64,000 nt of DNA, taken from Pochonia chlamydosporia 170 (Eukaryota; Ascomycota; Sordariomycetes; Hypocreales; Clavicipitaceae). Below the pieces are notes generated by a model that searched no databases, had not been told where the DNA came from, and was given only the letters and a program-made list of their open reading frames with translations. The position numbers were made by a program, and so were the translations under genes. The stretch lies in NCBI RefSeq assembly GCF_001653235.2, contig NC_035790.1:5394001-5458000 (forward strand). The letters run 5' to 3'. Positions 59,471 to 64,000 of the stretch are shown here, piece by piece. The stretch's first letter is position 1. The number at the start of each line of letters is the position of its first letter.

Positions 59471-60309
59471 TGTAAATACTTATGGCGTCAAAAATATTCA
59501 AACAAGGCAAAGGTATCAAATATCGCGTTGTGTGCTCAGCAATACTAAGCTGTAAGTGTATAGTTGGAAATGTCCAACTTTTCATCACAGACTGTAGCAA
59601 AAGATACTACCTCCCGGACTCAAAGCATTTATACATCTTCCCTCCCACCCGGTCGCAACGGCCCGTCCCGTCATGATGTGCATCATCAGCCTCCAAATAT
59701 CGGTGAAGAATAACAAGTAAGGCTACTGCATGTTCACCAGCCTCGAGATACCCTCACATTGTCATAGCCTGGCTGTACACTTCGTTGACGGTTACAACCA
59801 ACAGCATGAGTGGCAGTGACGCAGAAAAGGTGGTGGTGACCCCAACGTCGTGGCGCGACACTGTTGGTCGTTTGTACCACACTGACAAGTGAACTTTTGG
59901 AGGGAATTGCGTGAGGCTGAAGGAGCCCAAGAGGTTGACCTCAGCCTGATGGAACATTCTTTTGATGAGACCTTTTTTTTTCGGTAACGGTGTAGACACT
60001 TCGCTTTTGCCTTGCTAGGGTGAGTGAGGGAGTGAGTGAAAGTGAAAGAGATGCAGATTTTATTAAGTAGAATTAAGTAGCGGTATCAATAAACTTTCAA
60101 GAAGTCAGGTTCATAAAACATGGCGAGCGTATAGTGACGTATGAATGATTTCATATTTTTTGGTCCCCATTTCATTCCCATTCTTCCTCCCACAATTGTC
60201 GATACCCAAACATGATCACAGCCCTCCATCCCCCTCCACCATACCACACCATGTACGAGAAATGATGAGACAGCATCGCCAATTTCATAAAGGTAGCATC
60301 GCAGCCTCA
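59471..60309. other. Intergenic region, 839 bp
   Basis: Upstream region of the Clr5 gene and 3' side of the Slm1-like gene. No supported gene. Confidence 0.6.
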
Positions 60310-61961
60310 TTATGCAACCACTGGCTTCTTCTCGTCTGAAGGGCTCGATACGGCCTCACCGCCAGTCACGCCAGCCTCTTGGGCTTTATGGCCTCCTGAC
60401 GCAGTTGTAGCCGCAGCAAGAGCAGCATCGGGCTTCTTTTCCGTGGGCGACGGCGTAGGAGGGTTCATGTCGAGCTTGTCGTTGGGCTTGCCCGTGACCG
60501 AGGACATGGTGGTCGGCGAGGCTGTGGCAGGAGATGAGGGAGTGGGCGAGTTTGACTCGGCTGGGCCAGTAGCTCCGCAGACTTGCTGGATGACATTGAA
60601 CCACTTCTGGGCGTCCGAGGCGGAGTGAGCCTTGAAGGCAAGTTCCGTGCTGCCGGTGAGCTTGGAGCTCATGGTGCCGCTTCGGTCCTTGCCCTTGACG
60701 TTGAACTTCTCCCCACTAGGGGCGCCGATCACTGCGTCTGGCAGGAACACGGAGAGCTCTGGCTTGGGGTCGGCGCGGGCGTCGTCAGAGTCCTTGAACT
60801 CGTGCAGCCATTTGGACGGGGTGACGACGTAGTAGCCGGTCGAGTAGCCCCAGGAGAGCTTGTTACGAGACTTGCGCTCCAGTGAGCCCTCGATCAGGGG
60901 TTTGGTCGAGTTGTGCTCCATGTTAGGGAACTGGATCGCATCCACGGCGCGAGGCGGGTCATTCGGGTTGGCCAATCTATCGGCGCAACGCTGCGTAAAG
61001 TTCTGCCACTCGAAATTCATGGGGACGCACTGAATGGTACCGAGCATGTCACCATACAGAGCTCGCGTCTTCTCCCCCTGGCCACCGACGAGCTGGACGA
61101 AAGCCTCAACGGCCTGCTGGAAGACTTCAATGACGTGAGATTCGAAGCTCTGGAAGTTGTTCTGGACTGCAATCAGGTCGTTGTGGTGGTTGTTCTCAGC
61201 AAGAACCTGGTTGCTCAGCCGGTGCATGACGCCTCGGTGCACGACATAAGGATCGTCGCCAGCATTGAGCTTGCCGCCTGCAGAGTCAAACGAGGCTGTC
61301 TGCTGGCCAAGAAGCTCAATTTGTTTCTGTGTAATGTTTCGCAGCTTTTCCACCTCCTTGGCGCTGCTCTGGGCGCCGCTCTGGAGCTCCTTTGCCTTGT
61401 GCTTGATTTCCTTGTGAAGTCGCTCGAGAATGGGCAAGACTGAGCCCTTGAGGCTCTTCTCTGTCTCAATGTTGGTGTTGATCTGCGCCTGCGTGTTGGA
61501 ACGCATGTTCTCGAAAAACCCAGCAACACCGCCGAGGCTCTGGTCGAAGTGATGCCCCTCGCGAAGGGGGTTAGAGATGGTCTACCAAATTAGGTCAGCT
61601 CGCATATTCTAACAATCATCGTCCAGTACTTCCACACTCATACCTTCAAAGCCTTCTCATACTCCTTTGCCTGGCGGCCATGAATCTTCTCAATGGCCGT
61701 CACATATTCCTCGAGGTATCCGCAAGCATGCTTCCACGCCTGCAAACGCTCGGCCAGTAAACCCGCAGTCTAATTCCAAGTCAGCTCATCACTGGTCCTT
61801 TTCCCCAAATACCATCATCCAGCACCTGTATGTGCGCAGAGCAGGAAACCACCTACAGTGTTGGGGTCAAAGTCAGGGACTGCATCCTCAGCGTACGAGC
61901 TAAGATTCGTAGTCGCGCGCGACGGCAAGGTCGTGGAAGTCGGAGAAATCGGAGAAGCCAT
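60310..61961 (-). CDS. PH-domain protein of the Slm1/Slm2 type (PI(4,5)P2-binding, eisosome/TORC2-linked)
   Basis: Three exons, 61961-61857, 61769-61644 and 61581-60310, introns of 87 and 62 bp, all in phase; 500 residues. The start ATG at 61961 gives MASPISPTSTTLPSRATTN. Residues about 36-300 are helical with F-BAR-like character (LAERLQAWKHACGYLEEYV, IHGRQAKEYEKALK, ISNPLREGHHFDQSLGGVA, and a long coiled coil). A PH domain spans about 303-413, beginning STKPLIEGSLERKSRNKLSW and ending DAQKWFNVIQQVCG. The tail is Pro/Ser/Thr/Ala-rich and disordered. In yeast, Slm1/2 bind PI(4,5)P2 at the plasma membrane, associate with eisosomes and relay membrane stress to TORC2 and calcineurin. The same order of F-BAR and PH regions supports that assignment; the calcineurin-docking motif was not verified. 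Confidence 0.88.
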
Positions 61962-63793
61962 AATTCGTTGATTGAAGAACAATTTCAGCCCAAAGTCAAA
62001 GGTAAAAGAATCGAAAGTCGAGCTCACGGAGCTTCGGAAAACGCAACCTGGTCGTATGGGGTGGAGTAAATTAAACTAGCATGCCCAGCGGGACAAGGGT
62101 CAGCGGTGAGCCAGCGACTATGAGGTGTTGTGTGATGTCAAGGTCAAATCTCGATAGCGTCAATGACACAATGACCTTGAACAGTGGGGGAAGAGGATAT
62201 GTAAATTACAATTCAAAGACGTAATATATGCAATCGACTACTCAAGTATGACACAGTCCCAAGTGCCGAACTCGTGGGGAGATTGGTTGACTTGCACTGG
62301 AGAACTGGAGTGAGGGGGAGGGGGAAGTGGAAGGACACCATCCACCACGGATAGTAATAAGAGGCACCCAACCAAGAAATGTACGCCGGTCCAGACCCTC
62401 GATGGTCTGGATCCTCTCGTGATGCCACCCAGCAGAACAAGTGCTCGAAATCAGGAATTCGGCCCATGACCAGGTGGGCGGGGAACAAATGGGACTTGAC
62501 GTGGTGAGGACGAGAAGAGGGGCAAAATAGCCTGGCATGCAACAGATTTGGAAGCTCAACTTACAATTAATAGTGTCTGTAAAGTAGTACGTAGCAGTAT
62601 GAAAGAAATCAAAGTCTGAGAAGCACAAGTCCAACAAGTAAACTTTTGAGTTAATCTCTCGCGATGCAATAAATGGTGTTGGGGATCCAGGGTCCTCGAT
62701 CGGTACTTAACATAATTTCTTGGCTCAGTTCAAGGTTCCCAGCTCCCTTGAAAGCTTGAGAAATCCAAGGTACCAGTTGACCCTCTTCGACAATCAATGT
62801 GACGTCAATGGCAGACCCTAATTTCCAGGCTCTAACGGGTGCTCCGTAAAGTGGGCCTAACGCAATTGTTAAGGCCAAGTGCGAGACATGTGCTTTCTCC
62901 AACAAGATTGCTAACAACATGTTGAGCTGGAATGCAGCTTCTGATCAAATCTTTGGCTCCCCCATCATGGCTGTGCAACTTAGCGCCCCCAAATTCAGGA
63001 ACATTGAACAAAATCGCCCTTTTTTGCAGGCCAAACCCTGCAAATCTCAGCTGGATTAGGACCCTTGACAAACCTTGTAGTTACGCACTTTGCTGAATAC
63101 GTGCCGCGATCTTTCGGGAGGCTCTTGTTCACCTGGTCTTCGGGTTTATTCAGCGGCCCGAATTGTTCAACATTGACACGGAAGCTTACCATTTGTTCCA
63201 GTAGACACCACGCCAAATTCTGCAACCATACTATAATACATACAAGACGCATCACAGGTGCCACCGATGCAACTTTAACATCACCACGGTCACAGTCAAG
63301 TCTCAACGAGCACCTTGTCATTAAAATAGCCTTTGTAGTAGAGTTGTAGAGTTTGGTATTAAAATACAATGCAACCAACTCCTGTATACCGTACCCAGTT
63401 AACATGACAAAAAGAAAAGTATCTGATACTATAGTATCCAATATAAGCCCACCACTCATTCAAAGCATGTTCCTTTTTACCCGCCTCAGCTTTGTTTCCC
63501 CTGTCCAAAGAAATGAATAAATATCCAATCATCTATGCTGTACCCAAGAATTTCGTCAATAACGCCAAAAGGGTAAAAATGCAGCCGCTGTCCGCGAAAC
63601 TTTATGCCAAAAAGAGGGTAGTAGCTGTACTTTGTGTCCAACGCCGTGTATCCCAATAAAACCGCTAATGATGTTTAATGTTGCTTCTCTCAAGGTGAAT
63701 GGATTTAGGCTAAACAGAAAACAAAGGAAAATTAAAACATGGAAACAGGTGCTAGCGATGCAGTCAGCACACCATGTGACCAAACATTATGGA
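61962..63793. other. Gene-free stretch, 1.8 kb
   Basis: Upstream region of the Slm1-like gene at the left and 3' side of the gene entering from the right edge. A 154-codon minus-strand frame (62995-63459) has no recognisable content. Nothing else supported. Confidence 0.55.
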
Positions 63794-64000
63794 TCATGAG
63801 CTGCCCGAGTTCGCAGTAGTAGTGGAAATAATAGACGGTGCACTTGTTGGGCCGCGGTTTTCACCAGTCCGGTCCTCAGATATGGTACCCAAGGGCTCGG
63901 GAATAATATCCGTAGCCGGAGGAGTGCGTGGTGCATGCAGTGCAGTCTGGTAATCCGGAACAAGTCCCGCTGCGGGTTGCGCCCGAGAACGCGCCGGTGT
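63794..64000 (-). CDS. C-terminal end of an unidentified protein (partial)
   Basis: An open minus-strand frame runs from the window edge to a TGA at 63794-63796 and encodes 68 residues. The composition is Pro/Ser/Thr/Ala-rich (QPAAGLVPDYQTALHAPRTP, then SGSS at the end), typical of a disordered tail. No domain is visible, so the product is not identified. Length in frame up to the edge and low third-base bias disturbance support coding, but a splice site near the edge cannot be excluded. Confidence 0.5.
   Translation of the reverse strand, partial: TPARSRAQPAAGLVPDYQTALHAPRTPPATDIIPEPLGTISEDRTGENRGPTSAPSIISTTTANSGSS

Noticed and set aside
62995..63459. 154-codon minus-strand frame upstream of the Slm1-like gene
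   Set aside because: No recognisable motif; likely chance within an upstream region.
1..64000. Search for CRISPR arrays, bacterial operons or plasmid-type elements
   Set aside because: No regularly spaced direct repeats with unique spacers; the gene structure is eukaryotic throughout.

Overview
This window reads as nuclear DNA of a filamentous ascomycete, most likely a Sordariomycete and probably hypocrealean. The reasons are the genes with short introns (about 45-110 bp, GTAAGT-like donors, CTAAC/CTGAC branch sites, YAG acceptors) and the lineage-typical families: a Vivid/ENVOY-type LOV photoreceptor, a CFEM-Pth11 receptor, a Clr5-domain protein, a Fungal_trans_2 regulator and a GPI-type S10 carboxypeptidase. 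Species cannot be read from the sequence alone. Exon joins were made by hand from splice signals and reading phase.

Layout. 1-1464 (-): C-terminally truncated FAD amine oxidase of the fructosyl amino acid/sarcosine oxidase family. 1465-8635: gene desert with an N gap and a C25 run. 8636-9740 (-): C2H2 zinc-finger protein. 9741-17052: second desert, rich in CCAGAC/GTCTGG. 17053-20600 (+): Fungal_trans_2 regulator without a visible zinc cluster, convergent with an EgtD/EasF-like methyltransferase (20870-22018, -). 22019-31180: third desert. From 31181 the region becomes gene-dense: MTAP (-), diverging from an ataxin-10/Ctr86-like protein with a very large His/Asp tract (33023-36242, +), RIB3 (-), COQ3 (+), S10 carboxypeptidase (+), CFEM-GPCR (+), NSE2 SUMO ligase (-), a broken APH-family kinase (+), the LOV photoreceptor (+), proline dehydrogenase (+), an Fpg/Nei-type DNA glycosylase (-), a Clr5 protein (-), a Slm1-like PH protein (-), and the C-terminus of an unknown gene running off the right edge (-).

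The most informative finding is at about 57040-58440 (+), an apparent gene-free gap. It holds what looks like a spliced non-coding host transcript carrying at least six box C/D snoRNAs, one per intron. By the D/D'+5 rule their antisense elements point to the same rRNA nucleotides as yeast snR78, snR77, snR76, snR75, snR74 and snR73, in the same order as the yeast polycistronic snR78-snR72 cluster. The first snoRNA also carries an snR72-type guide.

The genes do not form one pathway. Most are single housekeeping functions: methionine salvage, riboflavin, ubiquinone, proline catabolism, DNA repair and SUMO/SMC5-6, interspersed with regulatory and surface-sensing genes.
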